A DNA stretch of 64,000 nt from Halobacillus sp. Nhm2S1 (lineage in GTDB: Bacteria; Bacillota; Bacilli; Bacillales; Halobacillaceae): the NCBI RefSeq assembly GCF_019599545.1, contig NZ_JAIEZV010000004.1, forward strand, positions 248,001 to 312,000, in the 5' to 3' direction. Made by a program: the position numbers and the translations under genes. The notes under the pieces were generated by a model. The model saw nothing but the letters and a program-made list of their open reading frames with translations. It was not told where the DNA came from and did no database searches. Shown piece by piece: positions 43,343 through 52,068 of this stretch (positions within the stretch are counted from its first letter, which is position 1; each line of letters begins with the position of its first letter).

Positions 43343-43376
43343 AAGAAGGGCTGACTCTATCGTCACCCTTCTTTTT
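43343..43376. terminator. Bidirectional terminator
   Basis: AAAAAGAAGGG and CCCTTCTTTTT arms flank a short inner stem; it serves the convergent genes ending at 43333 and 43384. Confidence 0.88.
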
Positions 43377-43383
43377 TATCCTT

Positions 43384-44322
43384 TCATTTCCACTTCAACG
43401 CCAACCCACGAATATGCTCAGGCGTCGTCCGGCAGCACCCACCAATGATTGATGCCCCTTGATCAATCCAACGTTCCGAAGCATCATCAAAGCCTACCAC
43501 GCCCCCCTCTCCGTGCCACGTATTGGAATCTGGATTATACGTTTCGCCGGAGTTCGGATACATAAGCACTGGCTTATCTGTATGTTCTTTCAGGACAGCC
43601 ACGGCATCTGCAGCTATCTCCATTGGGGCACAGTTCACCCCGATTGCAGCGATTTGTCTGTTGTCATTCAGCTCTTCAGCACAAGATCGAAGAGCCGTCC
43701 CGTCGCTGATTTTCTCTCCATCTTTTAATGTAAAAGACATCCAGGCATACGACTCAGGAAATTCTTTTAATAATGCGGCCAAGACTCTCGCCTCTTGGTA
43801 AGAGGGGAGAGTTTCCATCGCGAGAAGGTCTGCCCCGGCTTCTACCAATGCTTTCATTCTCGGACGATGGAAATCCATCAACTGATGATCAGTCACCCCA
43901 TATTTTCCGATGTATTCCGATCCGTCTGCTAGATAAGCTCCATAAGGACCGATTGAAGCGGCCACTAACAGCTTCACTTTGTTCACTGAAGGCACTTCTT
44001 CCCAATATTCGTCTCTTGCGCTCCTTGCAAGCTCCACCGTTTTCTTGATCAACGATAACGCTTGCTCTTCAGAAAAACCTCGTTCCGCAAACCCTGCGAT
44101 CGAAGCCTGATAACTGGAAGTAATGGCACAATCCGCTCCCGCTTTGAAATATTCTTTATGTACTTCCTTAATGGCCTCCGGATTTTCCAACAGAACTTTC
44201 GCCGACCATAACGGATCGTCCAAGTCGCAGCCATAAGCTTCAAGCTCTGTCGCTAAAGCGCCATCCAGGATCATGACAGAGTTCTGTTCAAGGATTTGTT
44301 TAACAGGATCCATATTCATCAT
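43384..44322 (-). CDS. mmuM: Homocysteine S-methyltransferase
   Basis: A 312-residue methyltransferase of the MmuM/YbgG group. It has the DGALATELE opening, SIGPYGAYLADGSEY, the zinc Cys in IGVNCAPM and the paired zinc Cys in GGCCRTTPEH. It moves a methyl group from S-methylmethionine or SAM to homocysteine to make methionine. There are two adjacent ATGs at 44322 and 44319 behind GGGAG; the choice is open. No SAM riboswitch is visible upstream, and no S-methylmethionine permease gene is adjacent. Confidence 0.93.
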   Translation of the reverse strand: MMNMDPVKQILEQNSVMILDGALATELEAYGCDLDDPLWSAKVLLENPEAIKEVHKEYFKAGADCAITSSYQASIAGFAERGFSEEQALSLIKKTVELARSARDEYWEEVPSVNKVKLLVAASIGPYGAYLADGSEYIGKYGVTDHQLMDFHRPRMKALVEAGADLLAMETLPSYQEARVLAALLKEFPESYAWMSFTLKDGEKISDGTALRSCAEELNDNRQIAAIGVNCAPMEIAADAVAVLKEHTDKPVLMYPNSGETYNPDSNTWHGEGGVVGFDDASERWIDQGASIIGGCCRTTPEHIRGLALKWK

Positions 44323-44408
44323 TCATTCTCCCTTCTATCCCGCATACCTTCCCTATGCTTTCAGGACCTTTCGACACCGAAACCTTTCATTCCTGCAAAA
44401 CAAATAGA

Positions 44409-44433
44409 CTGCCCTCTATTAAAAAAAGAAAGG
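44409..44433 (-). terminator. Weak hairpin after the DUF4870 gene
   Basis: GACTGCC and GGCAGTC arms enclose a long AT loop; the minus-strand side runs into TATTTGTTTT. Confidence 0.5.
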
Positions 44434-44450
44434 CAGTCACATCGTCACAT

Positions 44451-44834
44451 TTATACTTTCACCATTTTCTGTAGTTGTTCCTCCGCCATTTTCCCCGTCA
44501 CCGGTAAATGATACCTTTCTCCCTGATACGCTTTTACCATCAGTACAATCCACAAAACCAAGGTAACTGGAGCCATCAATAAGCTTACAAAAAGCCCGAT
44601 GATCGGAATGAAATTGACGACGAAGCCAAAAATGAAAAAGAAACCAAATAGAATCACGGACTGCATCGCATGAAAACGGATGAACTGGTTTTCTTTTTCA
44701 ATAATAAGAAAGACGATGCCACTGATAAAGCCAAGCAAATAGGCAAGCAGACCTCCGGTGTTTTCCTCTAAACCTGTAGAAGATTTTTTCTCTTCCTCAC
44801 GGCTTGAAGTCTTCGTTTTTGTTTCTTGATCCAC
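44451..44834 (-). CDS. DUF4870 (Tic20-like) membrane protein
   Basis: A 127-residue protein with a polar N terminus (about 30 residues rich in Lys, Thr, Glu and Ser), then four membrane segments typical of DUF4870 (GLLAYLLGFISGIVFL, KENQFIRFHAMQSVIL, then two more). The preferred start is a GTG at 44834, six bases after AAAGGAGGG; the longer frame to 44930 lacks a site. It is a small inner-membrane protein of unknown role, common in Firmicutes. Monocistronic. Confidence 0.88.
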   Translation of the reverse strand: MDQETKTKTSSREEEKKSSTGLEENTGGLLAYLLGFISGIVFLIIEKENQFIRFHAMQSVILFGFFFIFGFVVNFIPIIGLFVSLLMAPVTLVLWIVLMVKAYQGERYHLPVTGKMAEEQLQKMVKV

Positions 44835-45024
44835 CTTCAACCCTCCTTTCCAAAGAGATTTAAACCCGTTACATTTGCCCCCTTCCTTTTTACTAATACA
44901 TATCAGATTGAGTGAAGAGTATGACCACAATGGCGTTAAAACTTTGTTTGATTTCGTCTATCTGAAGGTCAAAAGATCCCGTTCCCCTCGATGATCCTTC
45001 ATTTAAGTGAAAACGAATGAAAAC

Positions 45025-45055
45025 ACCCTCTCCTTTATTAAAAAGGAGAGGGCTG
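45025..45055 (-). terminator. Terminator of the sortase gene
   Basis: CCCTCTCCTTT and AAAGGAGAGGG pair with a short AT loop; on minus the stem continues into GTGTTTT. Confidence 0.82.
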
Positions 45056-45059
45056 TTAC

Positions 45060-45665
45060 TCACTGTATTTCCTGCTGTTTTACTAAATCCGCTTGTACGA
45101 TAAAACGCTCAGGAGCAGAACCGATAAAGTCGAACGGATAACAAGTGGTAAACGTCAAAGTCGGAGATGATGCGGGAACAAGGAATGATGGATCCTCCGA
45201 GTCACCCACCCATATTTTATTAATTTGGTATTCATACTCGATATTGTTCTCCGTGAGATAGACAAAATCCCCTTCCACTAAGCCATCAAGAACGGCAAAC
45301 GTTGTCTCCCTATGACCAGCAAGAACGGTGTGTTCACCTTCAGAAGGGGGTGATGTAAACGATGTGTCAAACATCCCGATCCCTTTCTTTACGTTGTCTG
45401 GATCAGAATCGTAGTACACAGGATACTTTTTTCCAAGCTTAGGAATTGTCAGCTCTCCGATCCCTTCACCCGTTTCAGCAGAAACATAGTCCACAGTATT
45501 GGAGGACTCTCTCGCCTGTTCAGAAACTGAAGAAGCTTCGCGCTTATCCGTCTGCAATTCGTGATCATAGAAAACCACCTGACTTTGTAACCACCATTGG
45601 GAACCGTTCCCCAAAACCACCAAGAGTCCCAACGTTATGAAGATGATGCTTAGTTTTCGGATCAT
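45060..45665 (-). CDS. Class D-like sortase
   Basis: A 201-residue transpeptidase with an N-terminal membrane anchor (residues 5-25). The active site is complete: LAGHRETTF with His118, TLTFTTCYPF with Cys175 and PERFIV with Arg187. The GIGELTIPKLGKKYPVY opening of the beta-barrel is typical. Class D sortases cut LPXTA-type signals and normally sit beside their substrate gene (a processed acidic surface protein or YhcR-like nuclease). No intact substrate gene exists here; a short sorting-signal-like remnant lies directly upstream at 45696-45803. Confidence 0.92.
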   Translation of the reverse strand: MIRKLSIIFITLGLLVVLGNGSQWWLQSQVVFYDHELQTDKREASSVSEQARESSNTVDYVSAETGEGIGELTIPKLGKKYPVYYDSDPDNVKKGIGMFDTSFTSPPSEGEHTVLAGHRETTFAVLDGLVEGDFVYLTENNIEYEYQINKIWVGDSEDPSFLVPASSPTLTFTTCYPFDFIGSAPERFIVQADLVKQQEIQ

Positions 45666-45695
45666 CAGACTTCATCTCCTTTGCGATCAAGTCGT

Positions 45696-45803
45696 TTAGT
45701 TTTCACCGAATCTCCTTCTGAGCAATAGAATCAAGCCTGCTCCTCTTACGACACCGATCCAGTAAAACACCGGTCGGGTAATTAGTACACCGGGTTTTAT
45801 CAC
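45696..45803 (-). pseudogene. Possible remnant of a sortase substrate C terminus
   Basis: The frame reads MIKPGVLITRPVFYWIGVV and then RGAGLILLLRRRFGEN. A hydrophobic stretch of about 20 residues closed by RRR is the usual tail of a cell-wall sorting signal. No LPxTA/G motif is left (ITRP at the right place), and the frame is closed by TAA upstream. Its position just before the sortase is where the substrate gene normally lies. A free small membrane peptide is the other reading; the GTG start has no good site. Confidence 0.4.
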
Positions 45804-45942
45804 TTCGCAAAAAGAATTACCTTATAGAACCTATGTTAAATACTTTTTGTTAAGTAAACGATAAGAGGAGGTGAAAGAGTTGTAAAAGAATGTAAATGAA
45901 ACGGTTAGTGGAAATCAAATGAATATCCTTAATAAATGAAAT

Positions 45943-45976
45943 AAAAAAGATGCCACGATCCTAAGGACCTGGCACC
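45943..45976 (-). terminator. Terminator of the UvrD-type helicase gene
   Basis: GGTGCCA (plus 45970-45976) pairs with TGGCATC (plus 45949-45955), followed on the minus strand by six T residues. Confidence 0.8.
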
Positions 45977-46007
45977 TTCTTGGTGTTTTTTAACGTTCTA
46001 TTTCTTT

Positions 46008-48197
46008 TCAACCCTTACTCAATAACCCATTGTCCAAACAAACCTCTAACAAAAGTTCCTTATAACCTGCTTCTTCAAATTGGATGCCGATCTGATCGCT
46101 ATCAAATTCCTTAATCATACCAGAACCGAACTTCCGATGATTGATGCGTTTGCCAATCTCAACATCATCCATTCGGAGCAGGTTTTCGTCTGATAAATCA
46201 GGGGCTTGGCGCTTCCGCTTTTTCAGCGTCTTCTTCTCCCCTTCCGGCTGAAGGATCCTTCTCACGTTCATCAGGAAAATCGACTCTGTCACGCGTTCAC
46301 TGCCTTTGTAGTTGTACGTCAGCAACTCAAGGTTTGTTCGCGCGCGCGTCATGCCTACATAGAAAAGACGGACGGCTTCTTCCATCGGTCCTGCTTCTTT
46401 ATTGCGGTACGTTTCCATATCATCCTTTGAAGGAATGACGCCATTGACGAGGTCGATCATGTACACTTTGTCATATTCAAGACCTTTGGCACTGTGGAAC
46501 GTCGTCAGTGTCAAGGCGCTTTGATTTTTATTGTACTTCGAAGTTTGAAGGAGCTTCTCCAACTCCTTCAAGCGATCAGCAAATCCTTTCAGTGACCCTA
46601 ACCCCTCAGCGATCTTTTCCAGAGTGTTCAAGATATTCATCAAGTGTTCAGCATTGAATCCAAACTTCTCGGACATCTTCTGCAGGGCATGATCGTAACC
46701 GAGCTTTTCCCTTATCGTGCGGATCGCCTGGGCGGGCTCCATTTCGTTGATGTCTTTAAAAAGCTTTTTCGCTTTCTTGATGTTCTTTGATTGATAGTCA
46801 GGAATGTCCCTCTCCAAAAGCCGATCAAAAACGGACGCCTGGCTGTTTTTCTTTTTCAAAAAGAAGATCTGCTTTTTCGAAATGTAAGCATTGAATTTCG
46901 TATGAATTCGTTCGAGAATATCGACACGGCGGTCATTATAGGAAAAACGCATAAAGTTCAGGATATCTTCTACGACCCAGTGTTTAAAGAACTTCGGATC
47001 GATGTCTTTCATGTAAAAATCGATGCCGGCCTTATCAAGCTGATCAGCAATCGGTACAGCCGAGGCGTTGTTGCGGTAAAGAACAGCCACCTCTTCTCCC
47101 GGGCCTCTCTTTTTCAGCTGCTCAGTGAGATACTTCAATTGCTTTTCATAATTACTCAAGTTTTTGATCTCGATGGGAGTGTGCGCCTCATTTTCTGTGA
47201 ACATTTCTTTCGCATACCGCTTCTTATTGCGTTTGATAAATTGATTGGATACTTTCACAATATCCTCGGATGAGCGGTAATTCTGGGACATCGTCAGCAC
47301 AGTTCCGTTCGGATACGTCTCTTCAAAATCCAGAAGTTTATCGACATCCGAGCCGCGCCACATGAAGATCGACTGATCATCATCCGCTACGACACAAAGG
47401 TTGTTCTGCGGTTTGGCCAGCAATTCAACGATTTCATGCTGGACCAACGAGTTATCCTGACTTTCATCCGTCAACATGTACTCAAACTGCTGCTGATAGT
47501 TGGATAGGATTTCTGCATCGTCCAATAAGATTTGATGACAATACGTAAGCATGTCATCAAAATCAAGCAGCAACTTGAACGGATCTTTCTTTTTGAACGC
47601 TTCATATGATTGATAAATGGCTGATGCCTGTTTCACCTGACAAGAGACACGTTCAAGCTCTTTCCCTTCAATCAGCCGGTTCTTCACAAAACTGATATAC
47701 CTCATCAGCTCGTCCATCTCATCATCCGTCATCTGCACACCATTTGTATCTTCATACAACTTCTTCAAAATGAACTTCTTATGAAGCGGAACTTCCGGGC
47801 CGTCCCAGCCTTTTTTCAATTCTTCATCACTGATGTTTCCTTCAATCAGCTGGAAATCCTGACCATTCTTCCGTAACGACTCGCGGACCACTTTGTATGC
47901 GAAACTGTGGATGGTGGAAAAGTGGACTTTTTCATTCGTCAGACCGGAAAAGAAACGATCGAAACGTTCCGACATATCCCGTGCTGACGCTTTACTGAAT
48001 GTGACTGCCATGATCCGTTCCGGGTCCACTTTTTTCTCAAGGAGCAAATAACCGATTTTCATATTCAGTGTCGTTGTTTTCCCTGACCCCGGTGACGCAA
48101 GCAATAGCAGCGGCCCATCCGTGTGCACCACCGCCTGCTGCTGGACCTCGTTTAAAAGGACTCCCGTCTCTTGCTCCATTCGCTCAAAAAAATCCAT
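46008..48197 (-). CDS. UvrD/Rep-type ATP-dependent DNA helicase (YjcD-like)
   Basis: A 729-residue superfamily I helicase starting at the ATG at 48197 after GGAGGAG. It has an N-terminal Q-type motif (LNEVQQQAV), Walker A ASPGSGKTT (about 35-43), TFSKASARDM, FSTIHSF, DESQDNS, ADDDQSIFMWRGSD, SQNYRSS, TFHSAKGLEYDKVY and VGMTRAR. All seven helicase motifs are therefore present. A C-terminal YjcD/PcrA-like tail contains a small Tudor-like module (IGKRINHRKFGSGMI). It should unwind DNA in repair or recombination. B. subtilis YjcD is of similar length. Monocistronic. Confidence 0.93.
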   Translation of the reverse strand: MDFFERMEQETGVLLNEVQQQAVVHTDGPLLLLASPGSGKTTTLNMKIGYLLLEKKVDPERIMAVTFSKASARDMSERFDRFFSGLTNEKVHFSTIHSFAYKVVRESLRKNGQDFQLIEGNISDEELKKGWDGPEVPLHKKFILKKLYEDTNGVQMTDDEMDELMRYISFVKNRLIEGKELERVSCQVKQASAIYQSYEAFKKKDPFKLLLDFDDMLTYCHQILLDDAEILSNYQQQFEYMLTDESQDNSLVQHEIVELLAKPQNNLCVVADDDQSIFMWRGSDVDKLLDFEETYPNGTVLTMSQNYRSSEDIVKVSNQFIKRNKKRYAKEMFTENEAHTPIEIKNLSNYEKQLKYLTEQLKKRGPGEEVAVLYRNNASAVPIADQLDKAGIDFYMKDIDPKFFKHWVVEDILNFMRFSYNDRRVDILERIHTKFNAYISKKQIFFLKKKNSQASVFDRLLERDIPDYQSKNIKKAKKLFKDINEMEPAQAIRTIREKLGYDHALQKMSEKFGFNAEHLMNILNTLEKIAEGLGSLKGFADRLKELEKLLQTSKYNKNQSALTLTTFHSAKGLEYDKVYMIDLVNGVIPSKDDMETYRNKEAGPMEEAVRLFYVGMTRARTNLELLTYNYKGSERVTESIFLMNVRRILQPEGEKKTLKKRKRQAPDLSDENLLRMDDVEIGKRINHRKFGSGMIKEFDSDQIGIQFEEAGYKELLLEVCLDNGLLSKG

Positions 48198-48389
48198 ACC
48201 TGCTCCTCCTTCCTCATTGACGTACAACAAAAAATAGATGGAAGAAGGCGCACACGCTTCTTCCATCTATTTTTTTACTTCACTTATTATACATTGGATT
48301 TCGTATCGTTTCTAGATGAATTTCTTCCCTGGCTTACATGAGAAATTCATTTCCGATTCATAATAAGAAGGAGACGGAGGTGAACAATC

Positions 48390-48563
48390 ATGGCGAAAAG
48401 AACAAAGAAACACGACGCTGAGCAAAAGAACAAAAAGGGATTTGACCCTAAACAAGCCGACACTGAATTTTCTCAGGAATTCGGCAGCGCAGCAGCTAAT
48501 GAAGCTCACAAACAAGAAGCTAAAAAAGCACGCAAATCTAAAAAAGCAAAACAAGACAACTAA
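48390..48563 (+). CDS. Small acid-soluble spore protein, gamma-type-like
   Basis: A 57-residue Lys/Ala/Gln-rich protein with a strong CGGAGGTG site. It begins MAKRTKKHDAEQKNKKGFDP and contains TEFSQEFGSAAANEAHKQ. The last motif is like one repeat of gamma-type small acid-soluble spore proteins (SspE). It ends at its own terminator. CATAATA at 48358-48364 resembles a sigma-G -10 but has no good -35. The role would be amino-acid storage in the spore core. The family call is likely, not certain. Confidence 0.65.
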   Translation: MAKRTKKHDAEQKNKKGFDPKQADTEFSQEFGSAAANEAHKQEAKKARKSKKAKQDN

Positions 48564-48566
48564 TAA

Positions 48567-48600
48567 AAAAAAGGATTCCCTCACGGGGGAATCCTTTTCC
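48567..48600 (+). terminator. Terminator of the SASP-like gene
   Basis: AAGGATTCCC (48571-48580) pairs with GGGAATCCTT (48587-48596), T-rich after. Confidence 0.88.
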
Positions 48601-48659
48601 TTATGAAAACAGCCCCACCACTCCCGTCAGGGGATAAAGGTCAAAAATCACCGTCCATT

Positions 48660-49148
48660 CTATACCGCCTGCCTTTGGCCTAACTCTTGATCCAGCAATA
48701 AAATGGCTGAAGGATTATCCTGCCCAAGTTTCAAGCGGTCCACAATTGTTTGACTCTGAGCTTCTTCATCAATCTGCTCCCTTAAGAAATCCTGGATGAT
48801 GACAGCCGCTTGGGGATCGGTCTGGTTCGCATAATTGAAAGCCTGACGGTAAGAGTTGGTGACAAATTGTTCATGTTCCAACACTTTCTGGAACGTTTCG
48901 AGGGGTGAACCATAGTCTGTCGGCTGGGCGGGGATTTGCGACAACTGAACCGTTCCATCTTTATCTACGACATAATCAATCAACTTCAACATATGTGTCC
49001 GTTCTTCCTCTGATTGAAGACGCAGCCAATTGGCCATCCCTGTATAATTTTTCTTCCCCATATACGCTGACATCGCTAAGTATAAGGTCGTTGAGACATG
49101 TTCAATTTCGATCAGCCGGTTGAACAATTGCTCCATTTCTTTATTCAG
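48660..49148 (-). CDS. Non-haem ferritin
   Basis: A ferritin of about 162 residues. Ferroxidase-type residues are seen in EIEHVSTTLYLAMSAYM, QSEEERTHMLKLIDY and the later LEHEQFV and REQIDEEAQS helices. It stores iron as ferric mineral and limits oxidative damage. The start is unusual: the only well spaced codon after the strong AAAGGAGGTG is a CTG at 49148 (six bases). The ATG at 49136 is 18 bases away and GTG at 49157 is inside the site. The GTG and CTG frames are otherwise continuous. Confidence 0.9.
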   Translation of the reverse strand: MNKEMEQLFNRLIEIEHVSTTLYLAMSAYMGKKNYTGMANWLRLQSEEERTHMLKLIDYVVDKDGTVQLSQIPAQPTDYGSPLETFQKVLEHEQFVTNSYRQAFNYANQTDPQAAVIIQDFLREQIDEEAQSQTIVDRLKLGQDNPSAILLLDQELGQRQAV

Positions 49149-49317
49149 AAACTCCACCTCCTTTGTAACAATGTTCACCTTAAAAATGTATGACCACGCG
49201 TTTAAAGATATACGACGAAGCACGGCCGGACTTCCTTGTTTTTCTTATCGTCCTTCCTGAACCTGTGGTAAAATAAGAGAACTATAGAACGAGCGAAAGA
49301 TGAGGAGTGAACACTGG

Positions 49318-50484
49318 ATGGACAAAAAAGACATTGCCGGCATCCGCAGGCAGCTTAAAGTTGACAACGACCTACTGAAGATTAAGAACATCTTCAACGT
49401 CTATATCATGAAGGAAACGACAGAAATTTTTCATCACCAGAGCCAGCCATTTGAAATGCTGGATAAAGACCAACAAGAGCTGTATATGAACAATTTCAAA
49501 AAGCTTCTCACCGGGCAGCTCGACGAAAAGTTGTTCGAACTGAAATTTCAACGCGAAGCCGAAGAAAACAGCCAGCTGATATTACATAAAGGTTTATTAA
49601 GTAATCATGTAGATGACTGGAAGGAACAAATGCTTCAGATGACGGAAAAAATTATCCGGGACAACCCTTATGAGAAGGATGTCGTCATTTCCTTCATTCG
49701 CGCAGAATATATGAAACCGACGAGGCGCCGCAGTGAAGAGTCAGAGGAAAGCAGCCGTGACGCTGTGTATTCAAACCCATTCATCCTCTGCAGCATCAAT
49801 AAAACCGAAGACCCGAAAAAAGAAATCCAGTTCGACTATATCGAGAAAGAATTCAAATATAAAATTGAAGTCGATCCTGTCATCGATCTGAAAAACCCGA
49901 TGACCGGCTTCCTTTTCCCAGGAATTACGGACGGTGCTTCCGATGTGAACCATATCCTCTACTCTGCCGGAAAAGCGAACGAACCGGACTATCGTTTCAT
50001 TGAAGACGTATTAAACGGAGAAGAAATCATGACAGCAAAAGAGGATAAAGCCATTTTCGAAGAAGTCATCCGTGACGTTGTCGGGGACCAGTTGAGCCCT
50101 GCCACCCTTGCCAATGTGTATGGTGAGATCAACCGTACCGTGGAAGAAAACGAAGACGATACCCCGCCGAAGCTCGACTACAGAGATGTCGAGCGCGTAT
50201 TGAAATCGAGTGGTGAAGAAGTGGATTCTGAAAAAGTGAAGCACGCGTTCGCACAGATTACCGACAAAGAAGGCTATGAGTTGAAAGCAAGCAGTATCGT
50301 ACCGAAATACAACTCCAAGTCGATTAAAATCAATACGAAGATCGCCAATATTTCAATCAGCCCCCAGGATCTGCAGTTTGTAAGACAGGTCAATTACAAA
50401 GGGAAACGCTGCATTATGATTGAAGTGGAAGAAGATGCAGAAGTGGATGGATTTAAAATGCTGCCGGAGGCTTTCGGAGAGTAA
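49318..50484 (+). CDS. DUF4317 family protein
   Basis: A 388-residue cytoplasmic protein. It starts at the ATG at 49318 after GAGGAGTG; the earlier ATG at 49300 overlaps that site. It has the DUF4317 pattern (MDKKDIAGIRRQLKVDND, a Cys-containing FILCSINKTEDPKKEIQFDY, and NISISPQDLQFVRQVNYKGKRCIMIEVEED at the end). No known enzymatic motif is visible. The family is common in Firmicutes, and its function is not established. A 20-bp repeat array follows directly. Confidence 0.85.
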   Translation: MDKKDIAGIRRQLKVDNDLLKIKNIFNVYIMKETTEIFHHQSQPFEMLDKDQQELYMNNFKKLLTGQLDEKLFELKFQREAEENSQLILHKGLLSNHVDDWKEQMLQMTEKIIRDNPYEKDVVISFIRAEYMKPTRRRSEESEESSRDAVYSNPFILCSINKTEDPKKEIQFDYIEKEFKYKIEVDPVIDLKNPMTGFLFPGITDGASDVNHILYSAGKANEPDYRFIEDVLNGEEIMTAKEDKAIFEEVIRDVVGDQLSPATLANVYGEINRTVEENEDDTPPKLDYRDVERVLKSSGEEVDSEKVKHAFAQITDKEGYELKASSIVPKYNSKSIKINTKIANISISPQDLQFVRQVNYKGKRCIMIEVEEDAEVDGFKMLPEAFGE

Positions 50485-50500
50485 GGGTGACAGCATCTTG

Positions 50501-50598
50501 GTTGATATTTTTCATTTTTGATTGATATATTTGGATTTCAATTGATATATTCGAGATTCAATTGATATCTCACAACTTCAATTGATATCCTCTAATCT
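50501..50598. repeat. Degenerate 20-bp tandem array, five units
   Basis: Units start at 50501, 50521, 50541, 50561 and 50581, exactly 20 bp apart. Each starts with RTTGATATMT and the last bases are mostly ATTCA-like. It begins 17 bp after the DUF4317 stop codon and resembles the 21-bp arrays of this window in placement, but with a different consensus and phase. Confidence 0.85.
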
Positions 50599-50614
50599 AT
50601 CCTCAGTGATGAAG

Positions 50615-50641
50615 GCCCGTGCATTCTTTGTACGGGCTTTT
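50615..50641 (+). terminator. Terminator downstream of DUF4317
   Basis: GCCCGT (50615-50620) pairs with ACGGGC (50632-50637), followed by four T residues, after the repeat array. The rest up to 50790 shows no gene. Confidence 0.7.
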
Positions 50642-50801
50642 CTCATACGCAACTCAATCCTGAATCACATGACCGACACCTGTGTGCCTTTCCCCTTCGG
50701 TCCGGTCGGCTTCGCCGTAGTATCCAGCCATGTAGAATGAGGTTTAATTATTTTACCCAGAGGATAATGGCAAACCATACATAGAAAAAGGAGGCTCGAC
50801 C

Positions 50802-51986
50802 ATGTCCATCATTCAAGGAATCCTGCTCTTATTCATAGGCTTTTTCATCTTCACCCTCGATAAAAAGCAAGAAAACATACCTGTACCTACTGTTCTTGTT
50901 TTTATTGGCATCGGTTTATCCTTCGTTCCTTACTTTTCTTCCATCGAAGTAACAGAACATATGATTTACCATGCATTTCTTCCCGCTCTCTTATTTGTTT
51001 CCGCCTACCGGTTTCCGGCGGAGCAGTTTAAAAAACATATGGGTTTCATCCTTTTTCTAGCTACTGCCGGACTCTTGTTGACGCTCGGAATCGTAGGGGG
51101 TCTTGTTTATGCCGTCAGCGGAACTTTCTTCTCTCTCTCTTTCATCGGTGCTTTACTTCTCGCTTCCATCCTAACGCCCACCGATCCTGTATCCGTTGTA
51201 TCCATCCTAAAGAACTCTACGGGGAATGAAAAAATAGCGGATGTCGTAGAAGGAGAATCACTTCTTAATGATGGGACGAGTATCGTAATGTTTTCTGTGC
51301 TTCTCGGCATCTACACAAGCCGTGAGGAGTTCTCTCTCCTGTCATTTACGGGCGAGTTTCTAGTCGTTTCCTTAGGAGGCGCAGGTTTAGGCATTGTATT
51401 CGGATGGTTGATGAGCAAGGGCATCCATTACACCCATAACAAAGAATATCAGGTGATGCTGAGTATCGTTCTGGCCTATGGCATCTTTAACCTGGCAGAA
51501 CACCTGGGAGTATCTGGTGTGATCGCCACCGTATCTGCTGGTCTTATGCTCTCTTTTGAATACGGTCGAACCATAAAAGAAGAACATTTTAAGGATACCT
51601 TGGATGGCTTTTGGGGAATCGTTGAAATTTCGCTGCTGTCTCTACTATTCCTACTGATAGGAATCAACTCCGCTCCCTATCTAAGCTCACCTGTCTGGGG
51701 GTTCGCTTTCCTGGTCTTTATCCTGTCGATGGTCGTGCGGTTCCTCATTATCGCAGGCAGTACAACCCTTTTCCCCCATTGGCGCAAGGAACTTTCCTGG
51801 CGTGAATCAGCTGTAATCTCATGGTCCGGCCTAAAAGGGACGATGTCCATATTTCTCATTTTAAGTTTTCAGGTTCAGCACACGGGTGATCATGAAATGT
51901 TTCTATCGTTAGCTTTTGCTACAGTGTTGATCTCCCTCGTCATTCAAAGCCTGGGAGTTTATCCGTTGTCCAAAAAGTTGCTGTAG
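50802..51986 (+). CDS. CPA1-type Na+(K+)/H+ antiporter
   Basis: A 394-residue antiporter with about twelve membrane segments. It has the PTDPVSVVSIL motif with the ion-binding Asp, GESLLNDGTSIVMF, and SWSGLKGTMSIFL near the end, typical of the CPA1/NhaP family. Such proteins exchange cytoplasmic Na+ or K+ for H+, which fits a salt- or alkali-tolerant host. It lacks the long C-terminal regulatory tail of some NhaP proteins. It has an AAGGAGG site and stands alone. Confidence 0.9.
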   Translation: MSIIQGILLLFIGFFIFTLDKKQENIPVPTVLVFIGIGLSFVPYFSSIEVTEHMIYHAFLPALLFVSAYRFPAEQFKKHMGFILFLATAGLLLTLGIVGGLVYAVSGTFFSLSFIGALLLASILTPTDPVSVVSILKNSTGNEKIADVVEGESLLNDGTSIVMFSVLLGIYTSREEFSLLSFTGEFLVVSLGGAGLGIVFGWLMSKGIHYTHNKEYQVMLSIVLAYGIFNLAEHLGVSGVIATVSAGLMLSFEYGRTIKEEHFKDTLDGFWGIVEISLLSLLFLLIGINSAPYLSSPVWGFAFLVFILSMVVRFLIIAGSTTLFPHWRKELSWRESAVISWSGLKGTMSIFLILSFQVQHTGDHEMFLSLAFATVLISLVIQSLGVYPLSKKLL

Positions 51987-52030
51987 CAAACTATTTCGAG
52001 AGGATATAGGAGAAGTATTGTATGCAAAAT

Positions 52031-52061
52031 AAAAACAGATCAGCTGAGAAGCTGATCTGTT
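52031..52061 (-). terminator. Terminator of the copper-storage gene
   Basis: ACAGATCAGCT and AGCTGATCTGT pair around GAGA; the minus-strand side ends in TTTTTATTTT, so it mainly ends the minus transcript. Confidence 0.85.
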
Positions 52062-52068
52062 AATTATG

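Larger units (their letters stand above)
45666..46007. other. Decayed intergenic region before the sortase
   Basis: Besides the remnant and the helicase terminator, it holds an orphan ribosome binding site on plus (AGAGGAGGTG, 45864-45873) followed at the right distance by TTG and at once by TAA. This suggests sequence that was once coding. No complete gene is present. Confidence 0.45.
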
